From the NCBI RefSeq assembly GCF_004000805.1, contig NZ_BILY01000048.1:1-46357 (forward strand): 46,357 nucleotides of DNA. The letters run 5' to 3'. Shown one piece after another: positions 18,610 to 26,909 of this stretch; positions within the stretch are counted from its first letter, which is position 1, and every line of letters begins with the position of its first letter. Below the pieces are notes generated by a model that was not told where the DNA came from, did no database searches, and saw only the letters and a program-made list of their open reading frames with translations. Both the position numbers and the translations under genes were made by a program. Origin of the DNA: Paenibacillus glycanilyticus NBRC 16618. Its GTDB lineage: Bacteria > Bacillota > Bacilli > Paenibacillales > Paenibacillaceae.

Positions 18610-18625
18610 TTGATTGCGTTTACAT
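18610..18625 (-). promoter_or_regulatory. Catabolite-responsive element (cre), full consensus match
   Basis: On the minus strand the 16 bases A-TGTAAACGCAATCA-A match WTGNNARCGNWWWCAW at every position. The site lies immediately downstream of a TAGAAT -10-like sequence that could drive the kinase-regulator genes. It is about 90 bases upstream of the GH3 promoter on the other strand. This makes CcpA repression of cluster 2 likely. Confidence 0.72.
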
Positions 18626-18697
18626 TCTAGGGGTTCAACCGCTAATTGTACAGGGATTTTATCTCCAATTTGTCGGGTATGAACGGTTGCGCAGGCA

Positions 18698-18706
18698 TGT
18701 TAGAAT
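18698..18706 (+). promoter_or_regulatory. Extended -10 promoter of the GH3 gene
   Basis: TGTTAGAAT fits an extended -10 (TGnTATAAT-like), with only a weak -35 upstream, as is usual for this promoter class. It lies about 40 bases before the GTG start of the GH3 gene. Confidence 0.5.
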
Positions 18707-18746
18707 TTTTTGAAACCCCTTACAATTAAAGGAGCTGACTTTTGTC

Positions 18747-21569
18747 GTGACCCAACATTCGGAAGCAAAATATCCATTTCAAAACCCCGACCTGCCGCTC
18801 GAGCAGCGCGTTAATGATTTGGTTAACCGATTCACCCTGGAAGAAAAAATCAATCTGATGTGCCAGTACCAGGACGAGATTGGCCATCTTGGCGTTAAAG
18901 CCTACAAGCACGGCACCGAAGCGGCGCATGGCATGGCCTGGCTGGGCGAAGCAACCACTTTCCCTCAGCCGATTGGACTCGCTTGTACCTGGGACAAAGA
19001 CCTGCTCCGCAAGATCGGAAGCGTCATCGGCGACGAAGCACGTGGCTTCTATGCCCAGAATCCGACGCATAACGGCTTGACGTTATGGGCACCAACCGTC
19101 GATATGGAGCGCGATCCGCGCTGGGGCCGCACCGAAGAAGCTTACGGCGAAGACCCGCATCTGACTGGCAAGCTGTCCGCCGCGCTGACGCAAGGCATTC
19201 AGGGCGACCATCCGTTTTACGTGAAAGCGGTCGCATCGCTCAAGCATTTTATCGGCAACAACAATGAAGTGGACCGCGGAGAATGCTCCGTCAGCCTGGA
19301 CCCGCGCAATAAGCACGAATACTACCTGAAAGCGTTCGAAATTCCGTTCAAGGAAGGCGGAGCGCTGTCGATGATGACCGCCTACAACTCGGTGAACGGC
19401 GTTCCCGCCAACATCAATCCGGATGTGAACAACATCGTTAAGCGGGATTGGGGCATGAACGGTTTTGTCGTAAGCGACGCCGGCGACGTGCTTGGCACCG
19501 TCAACGACCATCATTACGTCGACACGTACAAGGAAGCTGTAGCTCTCACGATCAAAGCCGGCGTAGACAGCATCACCGACGATCATCCGATTTCGAAGCA
19601 GGCGATCCGCGATGCGCTGGCCGAAGGAATGCTGACGGAAAATGATCTCGACATCGCGCTGCGCAATACGTTCCGCGTCCGCTTCCGCCTTGGCGAATTT
19701 GATCCGGCGGAGCGCAACCCGTATGCGGCAATTGACGAATCCGTCATCATGAAGCCGATGCATGCCGAGCTTGCCCTTGATGCCGTACGCAAGAGCATCG
19801 TGCTGCTCAAAAACGACGGTATCCTGCCGCTATCCGCGGATAAGCTGAGCAAAGCCGCCGTTATCGGCCCGCTGGCCGGCATGGTGTACCGCGACTGGTA
19901 TAGCGGTCTTATGCCTTACTCCATTTCGCCGTTCGAAGGCATTCGGAAGAAATTGAACGGTACCCATCAAGCGGTAACCCTTGCAACGGGCAGCAGCCGC
20001 GTGAAGCTCAAATCGCTGAAGAACGGCAAGTACGTGACGCTTGGAAGCGACGAGAAAAACTCGCTGTCCGCAAGCTCCCAAGGTGCCGATTCTGCCGATC
20101 TGTTCGAAACAACCGACTGGGGCTGGGACAGCCATACTCTCATCGCGGAGAACAACAAGCTCTACCTGACGACCGACGACGAGAAAATCACCGCATCGTC
20201 CGAGCATATTTGGGAATGGTTCACCAAGGAAGTATTCCACGTTCGCCCGCAGCATGACGAGAACGTCGTGACCTTCACGACCTGGAACAATCGTCCCGTA
20301 ACCGTAAATGCCGAGACCGGAGCCTTGGAAGTCCAAGATGGCGATGCGATTATGGCGGAGCCATTTGCCATGGAAAAAGAAACCGACGGACTGCAGGAAG
20401 CAATTGCTGCCGCGCGCAACAACGAAGTTGCGGTTGTTGTTGTCGGCAACCATCCGCTCATTAACGGAAAAGAGACGATTGACCGCCCTGACCTGACGCT
20501 TGCCGCTTATCAAGAAAAGCTCATCCGCGAAGTCTACGCCGTTAATCCGAATACCGTAGTTGTTGTTGTCGGCAGCTATCCGTTCGCCATGCCTTGGGTA
20601 CAGGAGAATATTCCTGCGATCGTCTATCTGTCGCATGCCGGCCAAGAGCTTGGCCATGCACTGGCAGACGTCCTATTCGGCGATTATAACCCGGCTGGAC
20701 GCGTCAACATGACCTGGTATGAGTCGGCTGACCAGCTTGGCGAATTTATGGATTACGATATTATCAAAAGCGAACGCACTTACCAGTATTTTGCCGGAAA
20801 GCCATTATATCCATTCGGACACGGTCTATCCTACAGCCGTTTCCAGTACGATGCTCTCGCGCTTGAGCAGTCCGAAAATTCGATAACCGTTAGCTTCCGC
20901 ATTACGAATACTAGCGAAGCAGACGGCGAAGAAGTAGTTCAGCTGTACACAAGAGCCTTGGAATCCCGCGTGAAGCGTCCGCTCAGACAGCTCCAATCGT
21001 TCGAACGCATTGCGCTTGCTGCCGGCGAATCCAGGGAAGTAAGCTTCGCGCTGGATCGTTCCGCCCTCGCTTTCTGGGATGTGACCAGAAGCAAAATGTG
21101 CGTCGAGCAAGGCAGCTATGCGTTCCTCGTTGGAGCATCCTCCGGCGATATCCGCCTGGAAGGAAACTTGACCGTTGCCGGCGAGACGATTCCGCCACGC
21201 GATTTGTCCCAAGTTACCGGTGCCGTGAATTATGACGATTATTCCAATATCATCATCAGCGACAGTACCGAAGGCGGCGACAGCGCAGCAACAACATCGT
21301 CCGCTGCTTGGCTCCGTTACGATGACGTCCTGATCGGCGAAGAAATCTGCTTCTTCGAAGCAAGAGCCTTGTCTGCGAAAGGCGCAGCCCTGGAAATCCG
21401 CCTGAATGCTCCGGACGGTCCGCTCGTTGGCAGCCTGACGCTGCAAGCAAGCTCCGCTTGGCAGACTGTCAGCGGATCGATTGAGCGAGCAGCCGGCAAG
21501 CATCAAGTGTATCTGGTTGTTCAAGGCGAAGGCGAAACGAAGCTGAGCTGGTTCCGCTTCGGCAAATAG
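18747..21569 (+). CDS. Glycoside hydrolase family 3 beta-glucosidase/xylosidase with C-terminal carbohydrate-binding domain
   Basis: Enzyme of 940 residues. The N-terminal GH3 barrel (about 20-320) carries the nucleophile Asp244 in FVVSDAGDV and the KHFIGNNNE segment near residue 170. The C-terminal GH3 sandwich is split (RKSIVLLKNDGILPL near 350, then VVVVGNHPLINGKETIDRPDL near 560 and YPFGHGLSYSRF near 690). About 130 residues (410-540) are inserted between these halves and resemble a fascin-like beta-trefoil. A fibronectin-III-like domain (700-780) and a CBM6-like domain (800-940, ending LSWFRFGK) follow. No signal peptide, so cytosolic. The GTG at 18747 lies 12 bases after GGAG; it is the only in-frame start near the binding site. 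Substrate could be glucosides or xylosides. Confidence 0.9.
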   Translation: MTQHSEAKYPFQNPDLPLEQRVNDLVNRFTLEEKINLMCQYQDEIGHLGVKAYKHGTEAAHGMAWLGEATTFPQPIGLACTWDKDLLRKIGSVIGDEARGFYAQNPTHNGLTLWAPTVDMERDPRWGRTEEAYGEDPHLTGKLSAALTQGIQGDHPFYVKAVASLKHFIGNNNEVDRGECSVSLDPRNKHEYYLKAFEIPFKEGGALSMMTAYNSVNGVPANINPDVNNIVKRDWGMNGFVVSDAGDVLGTVNDHHYVDTYKEAVALTIKAGVDSITDDHPISKQAIRDALAEGMLTENDLDIALRNTFRVRFRLGEFDPAERNPYAAIDESVIMKPMHAELALDAVRKSIVLLKNDGILPLSADKLSKAAVIGPLAGMVYRDWYSGLMPYSISPFEGIRKKLNGTHQAVTLATGSSRVKLKSLKNGKYVTLGSDEKNSLSASSQGADSADLFETTDWGWDSHTLIAENNKLYLTTDDEKITASSEHIWEWFTKEVFHVRPQHDENVVTFTTWNNRPVTVNAETGALEVQDGDAIMAEPFAMEKETDGLQEAIAAARNNEVAVVVVGNHPLINGKETIDRPDLTLAAYQEKLIREVYAVNPNTVVVVVGSYPFAMPWVQENIPAIVYLSHAGQELGHALADVLFGDYNPAGRVNMTWYESADQLGEFMDYDIIKSERTYQYFAGKPLYPFGHGLSYSRFQYDALALEQSENSITVSFRITNTSEADGEEVVQLYTRALESRVKRPLRQLQSFERIALAAGESREVSFALDRSALAFWDVTRSKMCVEQGSYAFLVGASSGDIRLEGNLTVAGETIPPRDLSQVTGAVNYDDYSNIIISDSTEGGDSAATTSSAAWLRYDDVLIGEEICFFEARALSAKGAALEIRLNAPDGPLVGSLTLQASSAWQTVSGSIERAAGKHQVYLVVQGEGETKLSWFRFGK

Positions 21570-21578
21570 CTGTTTGTT

Positions 21579-21618
21579 AGCCCGGAGATGGGAGTAAAAC
21601 TCCCTTTCCGGGCTTTTT
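21579..21618 (+). terminator. Terminator after the GH3 gene
   Basis: AGCCCGGA...GGGAGT pairs with ACTCCC...TCCGGGCT and is followed by a T-run (TTTTTC). It lies ten bases after the GH3 stop. Confidence 0.88.
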
Positions 21619-21660
21619 CTATTGCCGTGCGTATCTTTGTTACGTACGAATGGGCAAACA

Positions 21661-21687
21661 GCCGCTTGCTCTTTGGGAGCAAGCGGC
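21661..21687 (-). terminator. Hairpin after the alpha-xylosidase gene
   Basis: A perfect 11-base stem GCCGCTTGCTC/GAGCAAGCGGC has a 5-base loop, 24 bases after the GH31 stop on the minus strand. The following TGTTTG tract is only weakly T-rich. Confidence 0.65.
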
Positions 21688-21710
21688 CGGTCGCCTATCG
21701 TTTTACAAAC

Positions 21711-24026
21711 TTACAGTTTTACAATGATCTTCTGACCGGAGGCTGGAACAAGCTTCAAGCCTTCGGATGTTTGCTGCGATTCAGCGCCTTCAACGGCCGC
21801 TGCCTGCGCAATACCGCGCAATACGGCCTGCCATGGCTTGCCTGTGCCTTCGTAGCTGATTTCGATTGTGCTGCCTGTACGTGTAGCCGTAGCTGTTGCT
21901 TGCGGCTGGCCGTTCAGATCATGGATAACCGCTTTCGCTGTTGCGCCGTCTTCCAGCTCGAACAGGTGCAGCGTTACGTTATCCGCATAATCGTAGTCCG
22001 GCTTTTGGTTATTGCTGCCGATGGCAAGAAGCGTGTTAGGACGAACAAGCAATGGAATCGAGCTGTAGCCGTGCTGTTCTTCCACCCATTTGCCGCCTTC
22101 AACCGTCGTGCCGTCGATCAAGCTGGTCCATTTGCCCGCCGGTACGTAATATTTCGCTGTACCCTCGGTGTTAAAGATTGGAGCGACAAGCAGGCTTTCG
22201 CCCAACATGTACTGGCGATCCAGATAATGAGTCGTTGGATCCTCAGGGAACTCGAGAACCATCGCGCGCATCATCGGTACGCCTTTGTCCGTTGCTTCAA
22301 CCGCATGGTTGAACAGATAAGGCATCAAGCTGCTCTTAAGCTCCGTGAAGTAACGAAGCACGTCAACGGATTCTTCGTCAAAGAGCCAAGGCACGCGGTA
22401 CGACTCGTTGCCGTGAAGACGGCTATGCGAGCTGAGCATGCCGAAAGCTACCCAACGCTTGTAGATATCCGGTGGAGCCGTCCGTTCGAAGCCGCTGATA
22501 TCGTGGCTCCAGAAGCCAAAGCCGGACAGGCCAAGCGACAGGCCGCCGCGGAGCGATTCCGCCATGGAATCATAGTTCGCTGAGCAGTCGCCGCCCCAAT
22601 GCACCGGGTACTGCTGGCCGCCAGCCGTAGCCGAACGCGCGAACAGCATCGCTTCGTTTTTGCCGCGGTTTTCTTCCAGCACTTCGAATACCGCTTTGTT
22701 GTACAGCTGCGTATAGTAATTGTGCATTTTTTGCGGATCGGAACCGTCGAAGTAAATGACATCCGTAGGGATACGCTCGCCGAAGTCCGTTTTGAAGCAG
22801 TCGACGCCCATATCCATCAGACGTTTCAAATGACCTTTGTACCATTTCACCGCATCCGGGTTCGTGAAGTCGACAAGGCCCATGCCCGCTTGCCATTTAT
22901 CCCATTGCCATACGCTGCCGTCCGGCTTGCGAACGAGATAGCCATTCACCATGCCTTCCTGGAAGAGAGGCGACTTCTGGCCGATGTAGGAGTTGATCCA
23001 TACGCAAATGCGAAGACCGCGTTCTTTCAGGCGGCGAAGCATGCCTTCCGGATCCGGGAACATGTCCGCATCCCACTCGAAGTTGCACCATTCGTATTCT
23101 TTCATCCAGAAGCAGTCGAAATGGAAGACATGAAGCGGAATATTGCGCTCAGCCATTCCTTCAATAAAGCTGTTAACCGTTGCTTCATCATAGTCCGTCG
23201 TAAACGACGTTGTCAGCCATAGGCCAAACGACCATGCCGGAGGTAATGCCGGTTTGCCGGTCAGCTTCGTGTAGTTGTCGAGTACATCCTTGAGCGTTTT
23301 GCCGCCTACGATGAAGTATTCCAGATGCTCGCCCGGTACGCTGAAGCCAACCTTCGATACAACCTCGGAGCCAATCTCGAACGATACGCGTTCCGGATGG
23401 TTGACGAATACGCCATAACCTGCGCTGGACAAATAGAAAGGTACGTTTTTGTAAGCTTGCTCGGAGCTTGTGCCGCCGTCTTCGTTCCAGGAATCAACTA
23501 CCTGGCCGTTCTTAATGAACGGAGTGAAGCGCTCGCCAAGACCGTATACTTGCTCGCCAACGCCAAGATCCAGCATTTCGCGGAAGAACGCTTTGCCTTG
23601 CTCTTGTACGTAAGCCGCAGCCTTTTGCGCTGTGCCCGTCACCTTGCGGCCGTTCTGGATGAATTCCAGGCCCCAAGTCGGCGATTTGCGGATGCGTGCC
23701 TGCAGGCCGCCGCTTGTCAGTGTTGTGTATTGCTCGTCATGTTCAACGGATACGCTATGATTTGCATCCACAAGAGTTTCGAATTCAGGGCCAACTTGCT
23801 TCACGCCGGCATGGTGAACCCAGCGAACTTTAATAACATCGGGGATTGGAGAGCTGATCTCCGCTGTAAGCATCGTGCCGTTCAGCGTATCGCCTTTGAT
23901 GACAACGGGCTTTGTTGCCATGTAAGCCGTCAGCTTGCCGTTCTTTTCTTTCAATTCGCGAACATCAACCGGATGCTGCATATGAACGCCTTCGCGAATT
24001 TGCCAATAACCATCGGTAAATTTCAT
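21711..24026 (-). CDS. yicI: Alpha-xylosidase, glycoside hydrolase family 31 (YicI type)
   Basis: Enzyme of 771 residues, the length of E. coli YicI (772). Catalytic nucleophile Asp414 lies in CFKTDFGERIP and the acid/base Asp480 in HWGGDCSANYDSM; these correspond closely to Asp416 and Asp482 of YicI. The EYEWCNFEWDADMFPDP and WSHDISGFE segments are also typical. It releases alpha-linked xylose from isoprimeverose and xyloglucan oligosaccharides (family knowledge) in the cytoplasm. The start is ATG 24026 after AGGAGGAA; the longer reading from 24059 has no binding site and runs into the upstream repeat array. Its leader contains three tandem 40-base repeats ending next to the ribosome binding site. 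It is divergent from an AraC regulator that may control it. Confidence 0.93.
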   Translation of the reverse strand: MKFTDGYWQIREGVHMQHPVDVRELKEKNGKLTAYMATKPVVIKGDTLNGTMLTAEISSPIPDVIKVRWVHHAGVKQVGPEFETLVDANHSVSVEHDEQYTTLTSGGLQARIRKSPTWGLEFIQNGRKVTGTAQKAAAYVQEQGKAFFREMLDLGVGEQVYGLGERFTPFIKNGQVVDSWNEDGGTSSEQAYKNVPFYLSSAGYGVFVNHPERVSFEIGSEVVSKVGFSVPGEHLEYFIVGGKTLKDVLDNYTKLTGKPALPPAWSFGLWLTTSFTTDYDEATVNSFIEGMAERNIPLHVFHFDCFWMKEYEWCNFEWDADMFPDPEGMLRRLKERGLRICVWINSYIGQKSPLFQEGMVNGYLVRKPDGSVWQWDKWQAGMGLVDFTNPDAVKWYKGHLKRLMDMGVDCFKTDFGERIPTDVIYFDGSDPQKMHNYYTQLYNKAVFEVLEENRGKNEAMLFARSATAGGQQYPVHWGGDCSANYDSMAESLRGGLSLGLSGFGFWSHDISGFERTAPPDIYKRWVAFGMLSSHSRLHGNESYRVPWLFDEESVDVLRYFTELKSSLMPYLFNHAVEATDKGVPMMRAMVLEFPEDPTTHYLDRQYMLGESLLVAPIFNTEGTAKYYVPAGKWTSLIDGTTVEGGKWVEEQHGYSSIPLLVRPNTLLAIGSNNQKPDYDYADNVTLHLFELEDGATAKAVIHDLNGQPQATATATRTGSTIEISYEGTGKPWQAVLRGIAQAAAVEGAESQQTSEGLKLVPASGQKIIVKL

Positions 24027-24046
24027 GTTTGGGTTCCTCCTAAAAT

Positions 24047-24166
24047 AATTGCGAAGCAATTATAGCTTCGTAAGCATTCGCTTATGAATTGTGAAGCAAT
24101 TCATACTTCGTAAGCATTTGCTTAATAATTGCGAAGCAATTATAGCTTCGTAAGCGTTTGCTTAAT
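24047..24166. repeat. Three tandem 40-base repeats in the alpha-xylosidase leader
   Basis: Units at 24047-24086, 24087-24126 and 24127-24166 differ at only a few positions. Each unit contains AATTGCGAAGCAATT (6-base arms), CGAAGC...GCTTCG (6-base arms overlapping the first) and TAAGC....GCTTA, so alternative hairpins exclude each other. The array begins about five bases upstream of the alpha-xylosidase ribosome binding site and fills much of the gap to the AraC gene. It may be operator DNA, structured leader RNA, or a variable-copy repeat. Confidence 0.85.
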
Positions 24167-24250
24167 GAAACGTCATAAAAGTCTTGCCGTGCAAGGATTT
24201 CTGGGTTGTTGCTAGGTACTCAGTAGCTTCTCGTACCTTGTAAACGGTTA

Positions 24251-24259
24251 TGATATAAT
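24251..24259 (+). promoter_or_regulatory. Extended -10 promoter of the AraC regulator
   Basis: TGATATAAT is a consensus extended -10 (TGnTATAAT), about 90 bases before the AraC start. The remaining 80 bases of leader are A/T-rich with no further structure that I could identify. Confidence 0.6.
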
Positions 24260-24350
24260 AATATTGTCTTATTCTCTTTAACTCTGCCTAAATATTGCTC
24301 ATTATTATCACGATTTTGACATTGTCTATTTTTCTATAGGAGTTTTGTTT

Positions 24351-25235
24351 ATGGATAAATCATTGCTGAAAGAAGCACGCAAGCATGGTACCCCCATCTA
24401 TCCGGTAAGCTTGTACGAAATCACCTGTCCGGCTGATGCTCCGCTACTCGATTTGCATTGGCATGACGAGCTTGAACTGCTGCTTGTGACGGAAGGAACA
24501 GCCGTATTCCGTGTCGATCTGCAGGATTACGAGCTGCAGGCGAGGGAAGCGATCTTCGTTAATTCCGGCGAGCTTCATTCCGGGTATGTTGTAGGAGATA
24601 AACCATGCTCTTTCGAGGCTGTTGTGTTCCATTCCAGCTTGTTCAGCAGCGGATCCATCGATTATTTGTTCGACCGTTATATATCTCCCGTTCTTGAGGG
24701 AAGATACGAAGTACCAGCCCATTTGCGCCGGGAACCCGGCTCCGGCATGGAGCTTCTTGCCTTGCTCGAACAGTTGTTTGAGGTTCATCGTCACGAACAT
24801 ACCTCTTCGGAGCTTACGATAAAAGGATTGCTGTTCAGCATATTCGCTAAGCTGGTCAGCCTGGGAAAACCGTCCGTACGGGTAAAGCCGGAACAGGAAG
24901 GCTTCCGGATTGAGCGGCTCAAGACGGTAATCGAATATATCGAACAGAATTATGCCGAGCCTATTCCTTTGCAGAAGCTCGCCGAGCTGGCAAGAATGAG
25001 CGAGTCGTATTTTTGCCGGTTCTTCAAACGGATGACCACAAAAAGCCCAATCGAATATATGAACAGCTACCGCGTCCAACAGGCGGCCAGCCGTCTGCGG
25101 CAATCCGATGCCAAGATCATGGAGGTTGCGCTCGACGTTGGCTTCAACAGCTTAAGCTACTTCAACACCGTGTTCCGCCAGCGCTTTGGCTGCACGCCGA
25201 GGGAATACCGGAGTCGGCTGCAGGAAAACGCGTAA
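24351..25235 (+). CDS. AraC-family transcriptional regulator with cupin sensor
   Basis: Regulator of 294 residues. The N-terminal cupin (residues 20-140) includes LHWHDELELLLVTEGTAVFRVDLQDYEL and IFVNSGELHSGYV. The C-terminal AraC double helix-turn-helix (about 190-292) shows LAELARMSESYFCRFFKRMTTKSPIEYMN and VALDVGFNSLSYFNTVFRQRFGCTPREYR. ATG at 24351 follows AGGAG with an eight-base gap; the TTG six bases earlier is too close. Divergent from the alpha-xylosidase gene, so it probably controls that gene in response to a sugar ligand. Confidence 0.92.
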   Translation: MDKSLLKEARKHGTPIYPVSLYEITCPADAPLLDLHWHDELELLLVTEGTAVFRVDLQDYELQAREAIFVNSGELHSGYVVGDKPCSFEAVVFHSSLFSSGSIDYLFDRYISPVLEGRYEVPAHLRREPGSGMELLALLEQLFEVHRHEHTSSELTIKGLLFSIFAKLVSLGKPSVRVKPEQEGFRIERLKTVIEYIEQNYAEPIPLQKLAELARMSESYFCRFFKRMTTKSPIEYMNSYRVQQAASRLRQSDAKIMEVALDVGFNSLSYFNTVFRQRFGCTPREYRSRLQENA

Positions 25236-25295
25236 CTAGGACGGTGCGAATTACAAGTAGAATGCCGCACTAGTTGTACTAGTTCAGGATCCTTC

Positions 25296-25497
25296 CTTAA
25301 CGATGCGCGGCATCGTTAAGAGAGTACCAACCTAACTTTTACCTAAGCTTAACGATGCGCCGCATCGTTAAGCAGCCGCATTTCACTTCAAATAGAGCTT
25401 TTTCCGCTCATTTCAGCGTTCTTAACAATGTCCCGTATCGTTAAGAGCATTAAAAAGGTACTTATAACACGGCTTAACGATGTCCCACATCGTTAAG
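25296..25497. repeat. Array of four 25-base palindromes with helical spacing
   Basis: Four copies of CTTAACGATG-n5-CATCGTTAAG lie at 25296-25320, 25348-25372, 25421-25445 and 25473-25497. Copies 1, 2 and 4 have perfect arms (copy 4 extends to 13 bases). Copy 3 has two arm mismatches. Start-to-start distances are 52, 73 and 52, close to 5, 7 and 5 helical turns, and the spacers are 27, 48 and 27 bases. The array occupies the 419-base gap between the AraC gene and the PPOX gene, which otherwise holds only a terminator-like hairpin. Operator array or extragenic repeat family are both possible. Confidence 0.9.
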
Positions 25498-25507
25498 CCG
25501 CAGAAGA

Positions 25508-25549
25508 AAGGGACTGACCGTAAGCCGCAAAGCTTTTGGTCAGTCCCTT
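25508..25549 (+). terminator. Hairpin with weak T-tract upstream of the PPOX gene
   Basis: AAGGGACTGACC pairs perfectly with GGTCAGTCCCTT around an 18-base loop, followed by TCTATATAT. It lies 270 bases after the AraC stop and 106 bases before the next gene. It could end the AraC transcript after passage through the palindrome array. Confidence 0.6.
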
Positions 25550-25654
25550 CTATATATCTATTCAAATTCCGCCCTGAAAAGTCAGCACGGCACCTCGTAA
25601 CCCCTTCCAATCTATGGTAAAATAATGGAATATCCTTGAGAGGGTGATTTCGTT

Positions 25655-26290
25655 TTGATAGAAATAGATCAAAGCCAGTTGATTACTTCCGAAGCCGAGC
25701 TTCGATCGTTAATCGGCTATCCGAGCGAGCTTGTCGAGCATAAGGTTATTTCCCTATTAGATGCTAACTGCCGCGATTTTATCGCCAAGTCCCCTTTTCT
25801 CGTTGTATCGACTGCGGATTCCAACGGGAATTGCGATGTCTCCCCAAGAGGCGATGCGCCTGGATTTGTTCATGTTTTGGACGATAAGCATCTTATAATT
25901 CCGGAACGTCCGGGCAATAAAAGAATAGATACCTTGCGCAACATTTTATCGAATCCGCATATCGGCATGCAGTTTTTTATTCCGGGACTTGGAGAAACTT
26001 TAAGAATAAACGGCCATGCTTACATAACGAAAGAGGAGAAGCTTTTAAAGCCGCTTTCCGTAAAAGACCGCGTGCCTCAAATCGGGATCGTCGTAAAGGT
26101 CGAGGAATGCTATATGCATTGCGCGAAAGCATTTCTCCGTTCCCAGCTGTGGAAGCCCGAAACCTGGCTCGGCAAAAAGCAGCTGCCCTCCCCCGCCCGA
26201 ATCATTTCGGAGCATGCCAACCTGGCTGGCTCAACCCCGGAAGTCATTGCCGCCCGGCTTGAGGATGGCTATAAGAATCGGTTGTATTAA
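25655..26290 (+). CDS. Pyridoxamine 5'-phosphate oxidase-family flavoprotein (MSMEG_1061 type)
   Basis: Protein of 211 residues with the split-barrel flavin-binding fold. The key segment is FLVVSTADSNGNCDVSPRGDAPGFVHVLDD (about 48-78), followed by PERPGNKRIDTLRNILSNPHIGMQFFIPG (about 88-118). This is the PPOX-class subgroup often annotated as MSMEG_1061 family. It is a probable FMN- or F420-dependent oxidoreductase; the substrate is unknown. It starts with TTG at 25655 after GAGAGGGTG at suitable spacing. It lies 20 bases before the YdeI-family gene, so the two probably form an operon. Confidence 0.82.
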   Translation: MIEIDQSQLITSEAELRSLIGYPSELVEHKVISLLDANCRDFIAKSPFLVVSTADSNGNCDVSPRGDAPGFVHVLDDKHLIIPERPGNKRIDTLRNILSNPHIGMQFFIPGLGETLRINGHAYITKEEKLLKPLSVKDRVPQIGIVVKVEECYMHCAKAFLRSQLWKPETWLGKKQLPSPARIISEHANLAGSTPEVIAARLEDGYKNRLY

Positions 26291-26310
26291 TCTTAATGTG
26301 AGGTTTTTCG

Positions 26311-26904
26311 ATGACAAACAGTACTTTAAACCGCAAAGTTGACGGCTTTATAAACAAGTCCAAGAAGTGGAAGGAAGAATATATCAAGCTAAGAGAAATC
26401 GTGCTTGATTGCGAGCTGACCGAGGATTTCAAGTGGATGCATCCCTGCTACACGTTTGAGGGCAAAAACATTCTAATCATCCACGGCTTTAAGGATTATT
26501 GCGCCATCCTGTTTCAAAAGGGCGCTCTACTCAAGGACCCTAACGGCATTCTCATTCAACAGACGGAAAACGTGCAGGCTGCTCGCCAAATCCGGTTCAC
26601 GAATGTGGAGCAAATCATAGAATTGGAAGATATCCTGAAGGCTTATATATATGAAGCCATTGAGGTAGAGAAATCCGGTCAGGAAATTCCTTATAAAAAG
26701 CATGACGAGTATGCGGTCCCTGAAGAGCTCCAAACCAGATTCGATGACCAGCCTGCGTTTAAGGAAGCATTTGAAGCCTTAACTCCAGGCCGGCAAAGAG
26801 CCTACCTGCTTCATTTCTCCGCTGCCAAGCAACCCAAAACGCGCGAAGCCAGAATTGAAAAATACTACCAGCAAATTCTTGACGGCAAAGGATTAAATGA
26901 TTAA
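26311..26904 (+). CDS. YdeI/DUF1801-family protein
   Basis: Protein of 197 residues. The N-terminal DUF1801 domain shows WKMHPCYTFEG-like sequence (FKWMHPCYTFEGKNILIIHGFKDYCAILFQKG, residues 38-70). The C-terminal YdeI-like region includes VPEELQTRFDDQPAFKEAFEALTPGRQRAYLLHFSAAKQPKTREARI (about 135-185). Relatives such as Bacillus YdeI are linked to tolerance of cationic peptides and bacteriocins, but the mechanism is unclear. No signal peptide. ATG follows TGAGG. It ends at a shared terminator with the convergent trpS gene. Confidence 0.85.
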   Translation: MTNSTLNRKVDGFINKSKKWKEEYIKLREIVLDCELTEDFKWMHPCYTFEGKNILIIHGFKDYCAILFQKGALLKDPNGILIQQTENVQAARQIRFTNVEQIIELEDILKAYIYEAIEVEKSGQEIPYKKHDEYAVPEELQTRFDDQPAFKEAFEALTPGRQRAYLLHFSAAKQPKTREARIEKYYQQILDGKGLND

Positions 26905-26909
26905 ACCAG

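Noticed and set aside
19083..19763. 226-codon minus-strand frame inside the GH3 gene
   Set aside because: Antisense shadow without binding site.
24047..24166. Possible CRISPR array or cre cluster in the 40-base repeats
   Set aside because: Units are directly adjacent with no spacers, so it is not CRISPR; the GTAAGCGTTTGCTT segment has three mismatches to the cre core.
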